64,000 nt of DNA from Desulfobacterales bacterium (GTDB taxonomy: Bacteria > Desulfobacterota > Desulfobacteria > Desulfobacterales > JAQWFD01): assembly GCA_028704555.1 (NCBI GenBank), contig JAQWFD010000001.1:150842-214841 (forward strand), read 5' to 3'. Positions within the stretch are counted from its first letter, which is position 1. Every line of letters begins with the position of its first letter. Below, piece by piece: positions 43,205-52,238 of this stretch. The position numbers and the translations under genes were made by a program. The notes beneath the pieces are model-generated. The model searched no databases and was not told the DNA's origin. It worked only from the letters and a program-made list of their open reading frames with translations.

Positions 43205-45040
43205 TATATTCTTCCGTTCATATCTTTTTTATTGTGTATTGCGCTTACTCCGGCCATCCGGCGGATCGCTTCCAAAAACGGCTGGATGGCCTATCCGGTC
43301 AAAGAACGCTGGCACAAGAAGCCCACGGCCCTTATGGGAGGAATCGCGATATATACCGGCATCATCATCCCGATGATATGGATTTCCGATTTCACCACGG
43401 TCTGGGCGCACATTGTCCGCAGTGGCGACCTGTCACAAACCCCTTCTCTGGGGGCGGTATTATCGATCGGCATTACCCTGCTGTTTATTCTGGGGCTGAT
43501 CGATGATGTTATCACCATCAAACCCCACACCAAACTGGTCGGGCAGATTCTGGTGGCGTCGATCGTCACCTTTCTGGGATTCCGGTTGCACTGGTTTACG
43601 TCCCTGACGCTGGATACGATGGTCACCATTGTGTGGATTGCCGGTATTACCAACGCATTGAACCTGATCGACAACATGGACGGGCTGTGTGCCGGCGTCG
43701 GAATCATCGCATCCGTCTACCTGGCCATACTGTTTGGCACCGGCCAGCAGGATGCCTGTCTGGCAGCACTGATACTGGCTGGCGCGCTGGCAGGATTTCT
43801 GATCTACAATTTCAATCCCGCCTCGATTTTCATGGGGGACAGCGGCAGTCTGATTATCGGCTTTACACTGTCCATCCTGGCCCTCTATTACGATCAGAAC
43901 ACGGCAGCCAACCGGGTATCCCTTTATGTCGTTCCGATCATGGTTCTCATGGTGCCGATCATGGATACGACCATGGTGACCTTTATCCGGACCCTGAGCG
44001 GACGGCGGGCGTCACAGGGCGGTAAGGACCACACCTCCCACCGGCTGGTGCTGATGGGATTCACTGAAAAAGGCGCCGTCGCGTTTTTGTATGTTATCGG
44101 GCTCGTCTCCGGTCTGGCAGCCGTCTTTGTCGGCCATACCGATACGCTCACCTCCCCGGTGGTGATCATTCCCCTGGCAGTTTCGCTCCTGTTCATCGGG
44201 ATATACATGGCCCAGCTCAGGATATACCCGGAAAAAGAATTTTCACTGCTGCGCAACCACGCCTATACCCCCATACTGCTCGAGCTGACGTATAAAAAAC
44301 AGATTCTGCTGGTACTGCTGGATTTCTGCCTTATTGCATTTTCCTACTATCTGGCTTATCGCATACGATTTTCCGGAGATGCTTTTGCCTTTTATTTCAA
44401 AAGTTTTCTCAGATCATTGCCGGCAGTCATCGCCTGCAAGATCGTTATTTTCTTTATTATCGGGATTTATCGCGGCATCTGGCGCTATATGAGCGTCAAC
44501 GATGTACTGGTGTACATCAGGGCCTCTTTTCTGGCATCCCTGCTTTCAATCTCCGCGGTAACTTTTATCTACCGGTTTGAGGATTTTTCAAAAGGAATCT
44601 TTTTCATCGACTGGTTATTGTCAACCGCCCTGCTGCTCGGAACCCGCGGTTCATTCCGACTGTTTATCGATACCATTCGAAGAAAGACCCTGGCCGGTGA
44701 TTCCATCATCATCTACGGGGCCGGTCTGGGCGGAGAAATTCTGCTGAGGGAAATTCTGAACAACAAAAATCTGCACTTGAAACCGATCGGCTTTATCGAT
44801 GATGACATATTGAAAAGCGGTAAAAAGATTCAGGGCTTTCCCATTCTCGGCCAATACGGCGATCTGGACGCCCTGTGTCTCAAATATCCCGTCAGCGGCA
44901 TACTGGTATCATTCCGCGATCCGGAGCCCGGGCAGTATGCCCGGTTAACACAGTTCTGCGAAGACAACGGACTGTTCCTGAAACGATTTTCCGTCTGCAT
45001 CGACCCTGTGGATTTGCAAAGAAAGCAAACGGCAGCATAG
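43181..45040 (+). CDS. Fusion of WecA/MraY-type sugar-phosphate transferase and CapD N-terminal domains
   Basis: This 619-aa protein has residues 1-345 as a polyprenyl-phosphate glycosyl-1-phosphate transferase with about ten membrane segments: HKKPTALMGGIAIYTGII, LGLIDDVITIKPHTKLVGQI, NALNLIDNMDGLCAGVGII, FMGDSGSLIIGF and GGKDHTSHRLVLMG. Residues 360-619 match the N-terminal part of CapD/FlaA1-type proteins: four membrane helices and a nucleotide-binding fold (IIIYGAGLGGEILLREILNN, LKPIGFIDDD, IQGFPILGQYGDLDAL). The epimerase catalytic domain is absent. Likely initiates a surface glycan on undecaprenyl phosphate. ATG 43193 (MLLKYILPF) may be the true start. Confidence 0.88.
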   Translation: METPMLLKYILPFISFLLCIALTPAIRRIASKNGWMAYPVKERWHKKPTALMGGIAIYTGIIIPMIWISDFTTVWAHIVRSGDLSQTPSLGAVLSIGITLLFILGLIDDVITIKPHTKLVGQILVASIVTFLGFRLHWFTSLTLDTMVTIVWIAGITNALNLIDNMDGLCAGVGIIASVYLAILFGTGQQDACLAALILAGALAGFLIYNFNPASIFMGDSGSLIIGFTLSILALYYDQNTAANRVSLYVVPIMVLMVPIMDTTMVTFIRTLSGRRASQGGKDHTSHRLVLMGFTEKGAVAFLYVIGLVSGLAAVFVGHTDTLTSPVVIIPLAVSLLFIGIYMAQLRIYPEKEFSLLRNHAYTPILLELTYKKQILLVLLDFCLIAFSYYLAYRIRFSGDAFAFYFKSFLRSLPAVIACKIVIFFIIGIYRGIWRYMSVNDVLVYIRASFLASLLSISAVTFIYRFEDFSKGIFFIDWLLSTALLLGTRGSFRLFIDTIRRKTLAGDSIIIYGAGLGGEILLREILNNKNLHLKPIGFIDDDILKSGKKIQGFPILGQYGDLDALCLKYPVSGILVSFRDPEPGQYARLTQFCEDNGLFLKRFSVCIDPVDLQRKQTAA

Positions 45041-45064
45041 CGAAGCCGATAAATTAACGCCCTG

Positions 45065-45208
45065 CCGGGCGGACTGAGGACCGCTATCGTTTAAAAAGCA
45101 CTTCGTTTGAGGCAAAAAACAAGAAGCAGAAAACTTTTATCTTAAAATATTAAGATAAATCTGAAGATATAAAATCAACCCGAAAATGAAACTTCCTATA
45201 CTATTAAA
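45065..45208. repeat. Direct repeat, copy 2, downstream of the WecA-like gene
   Basis: It shares GGGCGGACTGAGGACCGCTA and GCACTTCGTTTGAGGCAAAA with 43121-43204, with an AT-rich insertion before the third shared block. The two copies bracket the WecA-like gene. Confidence 0.6.
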
Positions 45209-45231
45209 CTGAAAGACTGAAGAAAAGCGAC

Positions 45232-46227
45232 ATGAATATACTTGCCATTGAAACATCATGTGATGAAACCGCAGCAGCGGTTATCGTAAACGGAACCGAC
45301 ACATTATCCTCTGTGGTCTCATCCCAGGTACAGCTGCATCATCGCTACGGCGGTGTGGTGCCGGAACTGGCGTCGAGAAAACATATCGAAGCGATTGTGC
45401 CCGTTGTTCAGAAAGCGATCAGCCATTCGGGCCTGTCGCTGAACCGGATCGATGCCATTGCCGTCACCCAGGGGCCCGGCCTGATCGGGGCGCTTCTGGT
45501 GGGATATTCATTTGCCAGGGCCTGTGCCTATGCATTGAATATCCCGTGGGTGGGCGTCAATCATTTACACGCCCATGTGAATTCGGTATTTCTGGAACCG
45601 GACCCGCCCCCGTTTCCATTTGTCGCTCTGATGGTATCCGGCGGCCACACGAACATCTATTATGTCACCTCTCACACCGATCTGCAGCGGATCGGACAAA
45701 CCCGGGATGATTCGGCAGGGGAAGCCTACGACAAGGTATCCAAGATGCTGGGTCTGGGTTATCCGGGCGGAAAAATAATCGATGACCTTGCCCGAACCGG
45801 CGATCCGGAAAAAATTCTTTTTCCCAGAGCCTATCTGGACAAATCTTCTTACGACTTCAGTTTCAGCGGATTAAAATCCGCTGTCAGGCGATATATCCAG
45901 ACGCATCCGGATCAATATCTCAACCAGATACCCGACATTGCGGCAGGGTTTCAGGAAGCGGTGGTTGACGTCCTGTCCTTCAAAATCATCCATGCGGCAG
46001 AGGAAAAAGGGTGCCGTCATATTGCCGTGGTCGGCGGCGTTTCCGCCAACAGCCGATTACGGGAGAAAGTCACCAGAGATGCCCGCGACCGGCAGATTCA
46101 GGTCCATATCCCTTCGCTGGATCTGTGCGGTGACAATGCGGCCATGGTCGGCGCCGCCGGTTATCACTGCCTGATCAGCGGCAATACGGACTATCTGGAC
46201 AAGGATGTGTATTCCAGGGAGAAGTAG
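45232..46227 (+). CDS. tsaD: tRNA N6-threonylcarbamoyladenosine synthase subunit TsaD
   Basis: This 331-aa protein has the ASKHA-type motifs ILAIETSCDETAAAV, QVQLHHRYGGVVPELASRKH, AVTQGPGLIGALLVG, GVNHLHAHVNSVF (the iron-binding HxxxH), MVSGGHTNIY and VVGGVSANSRLRE. It completes t6A modification of ANN-decoding tRNAs. It stands alone in this window. Confidence 0.97.
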   Translation: MNILAIETSCDETAAAVIVNGTDTLSSVVSSQVQLHHRYGGVVPELASRKHIEAIVPVVQKAISHSGLSLNRIDAIAVTQGPGLIGALLVGYSFARACAYALNIPWVGVNHLHAHVNSVFLEPDPPPFPFVALMVSGGHTNIYYVTSHTDLQRIGQTRDDSAGEAYDKVSKMLGLGYPGGKIIDDLARTGDPEKILFPRAYLDKSSYDFSFSGLKSAVRRYIQTHPDQYLNQIPDIAAGFQEAVVDVLSFKIIHAAEEKGCRHIAVVGGVSANSRLREKVTRDARDRQIQVHIPSLDLCGDNAAMVGAAGYHCLISGNTDYLDKDVYSREK

Positions 46228-46252
46228 TTGCTTGAGTCGTGAGTCGTGAGTC
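46228..46252. repeat. Heptameric short tandem repeats (array 4, short)
   Basis: GAGTCGT occurs three times in 7-bp steps just after the tsaD stop. It is the inverse form of the ACTC-type heptamers in array 3. Confidence 0.65.
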
Positions 46253-46294
46253 GGGGTGAAAAATCTTTTTTATTTATTCCTCAGGCCTCTGACC

Positions 46295-47293
46295 TCAGAG
46301 ATACTTTTCTTTGAGCGCCATGATTCTTCGAACGGATTTCCATCCGTTTGTTTTTACGGTTTTCGAAGCCTTCTGCAGGTGAAGAATTTCTTCAACCGCA
46401 CATTCCATATTCTCCGTGCTGTGGCAGATGAGCGCGATATCGATTTGTGCTTCCATCACCTGACCCATCACGGTTTGAATATCGTAATGGCCCTTGATTG
46501 CCCCCATATCCAGATCGTCGGTGATAACCAGTGCGTCAAATCCCATCCGAGCCCTTAGCAGGTCCCTGGCGATAGCCGGTGACAGGCTGGCCGGCCACTT
46601 GTCGTCAATGGCATCATACAGAATATGCGAAAGCATGACAGCAGATACGTCATGACGGATGGCATCTTCAAATGGCACCAGATCAAACGATTTCATATCG
46701 TTTAAATCAACGGCCAGCGATGGCCTGTCAAGGTGCGAATCAAGAATGGTGCGTCCGATTCCGGGAAAATGTTTGGCAACGGCCATGACACCGTTCTTCT
46801 GGAGATGTTCGATTACATGAGCCCCCAGGTAAGAGACCCATAACGGATCATCCCCGAACGCCCGGTCGGCCATGATACTTTCCATGCCAAGCGGCGCGAC
46901 ATCCAGAACCGGCGCCATATTCATATTGATCCCGACCTGCGCGAGTTCTCTGGCGGTAATTTCGGCAAACCGGCGGGCATCTTTTTTACCGGCCATATGC
47001 GGGTTGCCCGGAAACTGGGTAAACGGGGGTTTGAGTCTGGCCACCTTTCCCCCTTCCTGATCGATGGCGATAAACAACGGGGGCTGGCCGACCGAAAGGG
47101 CATAGTCCTGAACCGATCCGCACAGTTCCCTGAGCTGATCCGGATCAACGATGTTTCTCGAAAACAGAATGACGCCCCCGACTTTGAGGGTGTCGATCAA
47201 AAATTTAAGTCCCGGGTTAAGACCGGTTCCGTTAAAGCCGACCATGAGACGCTGACCGGCGAGCTGTAAATCTGAAAATAATCCAATGTCCAT
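46295..47293 (-). CDS. nagZ: Beta-N-acetylhexosaminidase (GH3, NagZ-like)
   Basis: This 332-aa GH3 protein has IAIDQEGGKVARLKPPFTQF, MNMAPVLDVAPLGMESIMAD and the NagZ motif AKHFPGIGRTILDSH carrying the catalytic His loop. The aspartate nucleophile sits in VITDDLDMGAIKGHYD. It removes GlcNAc from muropeptides in cell-wall recycling. It follows mltG by 17 bp on the same strand, so the pair act on peptidoglycan. Confidence 0.92.
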   Translation of the reverse strand: MDIGLFSDLQLAGQRLMVGFNGTGLNPGLKFLIDTLKVGGVILFSRNIVDPDQLRELCGSVQDYALSVGQPPLFIAIDQEGGKVARLKPPFTQFPGNPHMAGKKDARRFAEITARELAQVGINMNMAPVLDVAPLGMESIMADRAFGDDPLWVSYLGAHVIEHLQKNGVMAVAKHFPGIGRTILDSHLDRPSLAVDLNDMKSFDLVPFEDAIRHDVSAVMLSHILYDAIDDKWPASLSPAIARDLLRARMGFDALVITDDLDMGAIKGHYDIQTVMGQVMEAQIDIALICHSTENMECAVEEILHLQKASKTVKTNGWKSVRRIMALKEKYL

Positions 47294-47310
47294 GATAATT
47301 CAATCACCTT

Positions 47311-48315
47311 CTATTTTCCCAGTTGATACGTTCGGACCGCCCGGTTGTGATCTGAAAGGTTGGTGGAAAACTGGTGCGTGCCGTTCTTTTTAGAAACAAA
47401 ATACAGGTACCGTGTATCGGCAGGGTACAGCGCCGCTTCGATGGATCTGAGACCCGGGCTGGCGATGGGACCGGCCGGAAGCCCCTTGATTTTATAGGTA
47501 TTGTACGGGGTCAGATCGCGCAGATGCTGCCGGGTCAGATTCCCGTCAAAGTTCTCGATGCCGTAAATCACCGTCGGATCGCTCTCGAGTCTCATCTTTT
47601 TTTTCAACCGGTTGTGAAACACCGACGAAATGATGGGCCGTTCCCAAGGAGCTCCGGTTTCTTTTTCAATCATGGAGGCCAGGGTCATGATATCATGAAA
47701 CGAAAAGCCCATCGCCTCCGCATGTTTTTTCCATTCCGGTGGAACTACCTCGTTAAACCGGGTAACCATTACCTCAATCATTCGGGAGAGGGGAATGCCT
47801 TTAGAGAAATAATAGGTGTCCGGGAAAAGATACCCCTCCAGCGTATCTGCATGGATATCATACTGCCGGGAGACATCGGCACCGGTGACAGCCGAAAGGA
47901 ACTGCGTTTCCGCTGTCAGACCGGATTTGGCTACTGTGGCCGCGATCTGATACAGATTGTATCCTTCGGGAATAACAATTTTATACTGATGGACATCGCC
48001 CCTTACCAGGGTATCCAGTATCCGGTTGGGTGACATGACCGGAGAAAGATCATACTCTCCGGCCTTGATCTGACGGTCAAATCCGTAAATCCGGGCAAGC
48101 AGCCTGAATTTGGCAGGGTGGGTGACCAGACCGTTCCGGTAGAGTATATTGGTAACGGCCGTCAGACCCTGCCCCGGCATGATGGTGACCATCTGTTTCA
48201 CAGGATTGGAATGACCGGGTTTGCCCGCGTAAAGCAGCATATCCAGGCTAATAAATCCCAGCGCAATTATTCCTGATGCAATCAGAATATATAATCGTCT
48301 GATATTTTTTTTCAC
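47311..48315 (-). CDS. mltG: Endolytic peptidoglycan transglycosylase MltG
   Basis: This protein has one N-terminal membrane helix (IRRLYILIASGIIALGFIS), a LysM-like part (YKIVIPEGYNLYQIAATVAK) and the YceG catalytic domain with LEGYLFPDTYYFSKG, MTLASMIEKETGAPWERPII (catalytic Glu) and LESDPTVIYG. It cleaves nascent glycan strands at the membrane. The chosen GTG at 48315 follows AAGGTG at 10 nt and gives 334 aa; the frame is open to an ATG at 48372, which has no such site. Confidence 0.93.
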   Translation of the reverse strand: MKKNIRRLYILIASGIIALGFISLDMLLYAGKPGHSNPVKQMVTIMPGQGLTAVTNILYRNGLVTHPAKFRLLARIYGFDRQIKAGEYDLSPVMSPNRILDTLVRGDVHQYKIVIPEGYNLYQIAATVAKSGLTAETQFLSAVTGADVSRQYDIHADTLEGYLFPDTYYFSKGIPLSRMIEVMVTRFNEVVPPEWKKHAEAMGFSFHDIMTLASMIEKETGAPWERPIISSVFHNRLKKKMRLESDPTVIYGIENFDGNLTRQHLRDLTPYNTYKIKGLPAGPIASPGLRSIEAALYPADTRYLYFVSKKNGTHQFSTNLSDHNRAVRTYQLGK

Positions 48316-48499
48316 GTTGTCAGAGCACCTTATAACGCTGATAACCGATTGCCGATATGATAAAACCGACATCAGGCCGGATCGGAATTTTAATGCCTAA
48401 TGCCTGTAGTCAGGGCCTTGGCTCTTAAATAAACCATATTTCAAATTTCTTCAAGATATCTTGTCCCGGCACACGGCGCGTCCCTTGACGCTGTGCGGG

Positions 48500-49200
48500 G
48501 CACTCCGGTATGATGACCGGCACATGTATTCCACTTTTCAGGAAATATCGCGGAGCCGATGATAATGACACGACATTTACCCCCCTATTCCGGCTTCAGG
48601 ACATCTCGGCCACGGCCTGCCGGCAGAAGACAGCGCCGCTTTTCGTGCGGCGTACAGATGGTATCTCAGCGGCATGGAAACGATCTTCCTTCAGGATGCA
48701 AACCGTCTGATCATGCCTTCCCGTGATATAATCCAAACTCTCGATCATATCCGGAATCGGTTCCCGTGGGCAAAACGGATTACCTCCTATGCGAGGTCTC
48801 ATACCATCTCCCGGATACGGGATAACGAGCTTTCCGCCATACGAGGCGCAGGTCTGAGTCGGCTTCATATCGGAATGGAATCAGGCTCAGACACGGTGCT
48901 GGACATGGTCCGGAAGGGAGCAAGTCAGAAGATTCACATCGAGGCAGGATTGAAAGCCAGACAGACAGAATTTGAACTGTCCGAGTATGTCATGCCGGGA
49001 CTTGCCGGCAGAGCGCATTCACGGGTTCACGCAATTGAAACCGCTCACAGGGAGCGCATGCTTACGCCGCTTCGATGTTTTCTGGAAATGGAGCCTGAAG
49101 ATCGATGCCTGTATCAGGCAGGAAGACGGCTGGGGCTGTTCGCGGACCTGGACGATATGCAGCCGGCCGCGCAGGCGGGAAAAAGTGCTGCGCAATCTTT
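48500..49200 (+). pseudogene. Decayed radical SAM protein gene
   Basis: The part from about 48600 to 49040 reads as a protein of the radical SAM group seen in many anaerobes: GHGLPAEDSAAFRAAYRWYL, FLQDANRLIMPSRDIIQTLD, SYARSHTISRIRDNELSAIR, LSRLHIGMESGSDTVLDMVR and FELSEYVMPGLAG. The N-terminal CxxxCxxC loop is missing, and downstream of 49060 the reading continues only in another frame. It is therefore a remnant. It ends against a half copy of an inverted-repeat element. Confidence 0.7.
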
Positions 49201-49226
49201 GTGGATTTTATTCCTTCCGAGGCCCT
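49188..49226. repeat. Half copy of the TTA-flanked MITE-like element
   Basis: TTTATTCCTTCCGAGGCCCT and the bases before it match the right end of the element at 53928-54087 (43 nt with about five differences). Only this end is present. The korC stop codon lies at its border. Confidence 0.55.
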
Positions 49227-49768
49227 TACCCGCAACAGGTTCCGGCCGCTTTGATTCCGGCGTTGAATGCCTTGATATTGATGCCTTCGGTTCCTTTGGG
49301 CGACCGGTTCAAAATTGCCTTTTTCAATGACATTGGGGATACGACTCCCGAACACCGGCAGATGGCCCCCAGCGCCACCATGTTGGATGCGGTCGCCGTC
49401 CCGGTCAGGGATTGAGAGATTTCCGTACACGGAATGCTGATCGCCCGGGAAAGGGGCGATTCCTTGACAAAGGTGGCATCGACGATCAAAAGTCCTGACG
49501 GTTTCAGGTCGATAAAATAGGTATCGCATGCATCCTGGCTCATGGCAAGCAGCAGATCGACATTGATGGCCCGGGGATAGTCAATGGGTTCATCACTGAA
49601 TACGATTTCAGACCTGCTTTTCCCGCCTCTGGCCTCGGGCCCGTAACTCTGGGACTGGGTGACGTATTTGCCTTCATGGATGCCGATGGCCTCGGCCAGA
49701 ATGATTCCTGCAAAAATAAGCCCCTGCCCCCCGAATCCTGAAAGTCGTATTTCATAACGATCTGCCAT
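49226..49768 (-). CDS. korC: 2-oxoacid:ferredoxin oxidoreductase gamma subunit
   Basis: This 180-aa protein is of the POR gamma type: RLSGFGGQGLIFAGIILAEA, YVTQSQSYGPEARGGKSRSE and LLAMSQDACDTYFIDLKPSG. It starts at ATG 49768 with AGGAGACC before it; the frame is open into korB but unsupported. It is the last gene of the korDABC operon. Its C-terminus (FNAGIKAAGTCCG) runs into an inverted-repeat element and may be shortened. Confidence 0.9.
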   Translation of the reverse strand: MADRYEIRLSGFGGQGLIFAGIILAEAIGIHEGKYVTQSQSYGPEARGGKSRSEIVFSDEPIDYPRAINVDLLLAMSQDACDTYFIDLKPSGLLIVDATFVKESPLSRAISIPCTEISQSLTGTATASNMVALGAICRCSGVVSPMSLKKAILNRSPKGTEGINIKAFNAGIKAAGTCCG

Positions 49769-49799
49769 ACCGGTCTCCTGTTTACCCCAACGTTCGGGT

Positions 49800-50642
49800 T
49801 TATTGGCTTTCCGGACTGCATCCCCTGGCTTTTTCTCTGGTTTTTTCATATTCCCTGCTGTAAATCGGAAGCTCCCGGTCCACCAGAACGCCGATGGTAA
49901 ATTTTCCCTCTATCTGATCACCTGGCATATCGGCCGCCTTTTCGATTGGTATGGCATGGGTCTTCTGCCATTTGAGCATATCGATATGGGAGCCGAGCTG
50001 ATTGAGCTTTCCATACTGGATATGGCACTGGGAAATAACCTCAACCACGGAAAAACCTTTTTTTTCAATCGCTTTTTCAATCAGACCCTGCAGCAGCTGC
50101 GCGTGATACACCGTGCCCCGTGACACAAAGGCAGCACCGGCCGTGGCGGCCAGTTCCGATATATTGAAGGCGTGTTCAATATGGGTATACGGCGCGGTGG
50201 TCGAGCGCATTCCGTAAGGGGTCGTGGGTGATGACTGGCCGCCGGTCATGCCGTAAATGCTGTTGTTCACGATAATGGCCGTAAGATCGATATTCCGCCG
50301 GGCCGCATGAATGAAATGATTGCCGCCGATGGCGATCGCATCCCCGTCTCCCATGACGACAATGACCTTGAGCAACGGCCGGGCAAGCTTAATACCGGTG
50401 GCAAAGGTCAGGGCCCGCCCGTGAACGGTATGCAGCGTGTTGAAATCCACATAGGCCGGCATCCGGCTTGAGCATCCGATCCCGGACACCAGTACGATAT
50501 CATCCTTTGCATAATCCAGGTGGTGAATGGCCCGAATCAACGCCCCCAGCACGATACCGTTCCCACAGCCAGGGCACCAGACGTGCGGAAATTTTTTATC
50601 ATGTCTCAGGTATTGGCGGACGATATGCGTTTCATGGTGCAT
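49800..50642 (-). CDS. korB: 2-oxoacid:ferredoxin oxidoreductase beta subunit
   Basis: This 280-aa thiamine-diphosphate-binding subunit has HVWCPGCGNGIVLGALIRAI, LVSGIGCSSRMPAY, TVHGRALTFATGIKLARP, VVMGDGDAIAIGGNHFIHAA and NNSIYGMTGGQSSPTTPYG, the KorB/VorB pattern. Its ATG overlaps the korA stop (TGATG). Confidence 0.95.
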   Translation of the reverse strand: MHHETHIVRQYLRHDKKFPHVWCPGCGNGIVLGALIRAIHHLDYAKDDIVLVSGIGCSSRMPAYVDFNTLHTVHGRALTFATGIKLARPLLKVIVVMGDGDAIAIGGNHFIHAARRNIDLTAIIVNNSIYGMTGGQSSPTTPYGMRSTTAPYTHIEHAFNISELAATAGAAFVSRGTVYHAQLLQGLIEKAIEKKGFSVVEVISQCHIQYGKLNQLGSHIDMLKWQKTHAIPIEKAADMPGDQIEGKFTIGVLVDRELPIYSREYEKTREKARGCSPESQ

Positions 50643-51811
50643 CAGGCTACCTCACGAATTTTCTTTAATATCTCATCCGGTGTGATCAACGAGCCATCGT
50701 ACCGGTTGAGTTTGACCACTTTAGACAGATTCGTATTCACCCGTTTGACCTCCCGTGAGATCTGCCCGAGATTCATTTCGGGAACAATCACGGCTTTTGA
50801 CTGGCGGAGTATTTTTTCCACATCATTTCTGGGAAACGGAAACAGGGTCACCAGCTGAAGAAGCCCGACCTTTATTCCTTTGCCGCGGGCGGACTTTACG
50901 GCCTGCAGGCAGGAGCGTGCCACAGAGCCGTAGGCGATAAGGCAGATATCCGCATCTTCTGTGTTAAATTCCTTTACGATCTGAATCTCTTTGAAATGCT
51001 GATAGATTTTTCGATGCAGCCGCTCATGCAGCGCCGTTATTTCATCTTTCTGAAGCGTCGGGTATCCTCGTACGTCATGAACCAGTCCGGTCACATGATA
51101 CCGGTAGCCATCGCCAAACGACGCCATGGGGGGTACCCCCCGGGGGGTGTTTTCATAAGGAATATACCACTCCGGCGGCACGGTCGGCTTGATCCGCTTC
51201 ACGGTGGAAACCGCGCCGGCATCCGGCAGACAGAATATTTCGCGGGTATGGGCCACCACCTCATCGGACAGGATAATGACCGGCGTACGGTATTTTTCAG
51301 AAAAATTAAAGGCAGTTACCGTCACATCGAAACAATCCTGAACCGATGATACCGCCAGAACGATAATGGGATGATCCCCGTGCGTTCCCCATCTGGCCTG
51401 CATGACATCGCCCTGGGAGGCAAATGTCGGCAGTCCCGTACTCGGCCCGCCTCTCATGACATCGACGATGACACAGGGCACTTCAGCCATACAGGAAAAT
51501 CCGATAATTTCCTGCATCAGGGAAAACCCCGGGCCACTGGTGGCCGTCATGGCCTTCACCCCGGCCAGAGATGCACCTACGACCGCGCCGATGCTGGCGA
51601 TTTCATCTTCCATCTGTATAAAGGTGCCATCCAGCCCTGGAAGACGGGCCGCCATGATTTCGGCGATTTCGGTGGCCGGGGTAATCGGATACCCGGCAAA
51701 AAAACGGCATCCGGAAGCAATGGCCCCTTCCACAATGGCCTGATTACCATGAATCAGCATACAGGGGGATTTTGACTTTACCGGTTTTGATGACGATTTT
51801 CGGTTTGGCAC
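50642..51811 (-). CDS. korA: 2-oxoacid:ferredoxin oxidoreductase alpha subunit
   Basis: This 389-aa subunit has NQAIVEGAIASGCRFFAGYP, ITPATEIAEIMAARL, TATSGPGFSLMQEIIGFSCM, VDVMRGGPSTGLPTFASQGD and ARWGTHGDHPIIVLAVSSVQ. These match the 2-oxoglutarate-type KorA. Together with beta, gamma and the ferredoxin-like delta it makes the four-subunit enzyme that interconverts a 2-oxoacid, probably 2-oxoglutarate, and acyl-CoA plus reduced ferredoxin. Confidence 0.94.
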   Translation of the reverse strand: MPNRKSSSKPVKSKSPCMLIHGNQAIVEGAIASGCRFFAGYPITPATEIAEIMAARLPGLDGTFIQMEDEIASIGAVVGASLAGVKAMTATSGPGFSLMQEIIGFSCMAEVPCVIVDVMRGGPSTGLPTFASQGDVMQARWGTHGDHPIIVLAVSSVQDCFDVTVTAFNFSEKYRTPVIILSDEVVAHTREIFCLPDAGAVSTVKRIKPTVPPEWYIPYENTPRGVPPMASFGDGYRYHVTGLVHDVRGYPTLQKDEITALHERLHRKIYQHFKEIQIVKEFNTEDADICLIAYGSVARSCLQAVKSARGKGIKVGLLQLVTLFPFPRNDVEKILRQSKAVIVPEMNLGQISREVKRVNTNLSKVVKLNRYDGSLITPDEILKKIREVA

Positions 51812-51814
51812 GGT

Positions 51815-52042
51815 CTACTCCTCATCCTGAACTTCAATGGCAAAATCCGGGCAACGGATTTCACACTGCCGGCATCCGATGCAGGCATCGGGATTTTTGA
51901 CACGCGGATGGCCGGTTTCATCCGGCTCCAGTACACGGGTCGGGCAAAACTCGATGCAGATGCCGCATCGCTTGCACCAGTCTTTATAAATCTCAATTCT
52001 GTATTTGCGTTTGGACGCTGGCGTCTGATCCGATGGTTTCAC
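51815..52042 (-). CDS. korD: 2-oxoacid:ferredoxin oxidoreductase delta (4Fe-4S ferredoxin) subunit
   Basis: This 75-aa protein has two CxxCxxCxxxC motifs (WCKRCGICIEFCP and CIGCRQCEIRCP), for two [4Fe-4S] clusters. The chosen GTG start at 52042 has a strong GGGAGGAG upstream; a longer frame to 52111 has none. It is the first gene of the operon. Confidence 0.9.
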   Translation of the reverse strand: MKPSDQTPASKRKYRIEIYKDWCKRCGICIEFCPTRVLEPDETGHPRVKNPDACIGCRQCEIRCPDFAIEVQDEE

Positions 52043-52238
52043 TATCCGGCTCCTCCCGGATGACAGCCTTAAACGGAAAACCTGAAATAAAAGCCGGGTT
52101 TCTTCCGTCATCGACGGTCTGATTAAATGCTCACAGGAATATAAAATAGATAGTAATTTTTATTCGGTTATAATAGATTATGTCAAGGAAAAATAACTAC
52201 CTGCAATTTCATTTGCGATTCGGGAAAGCCTGTGGATT

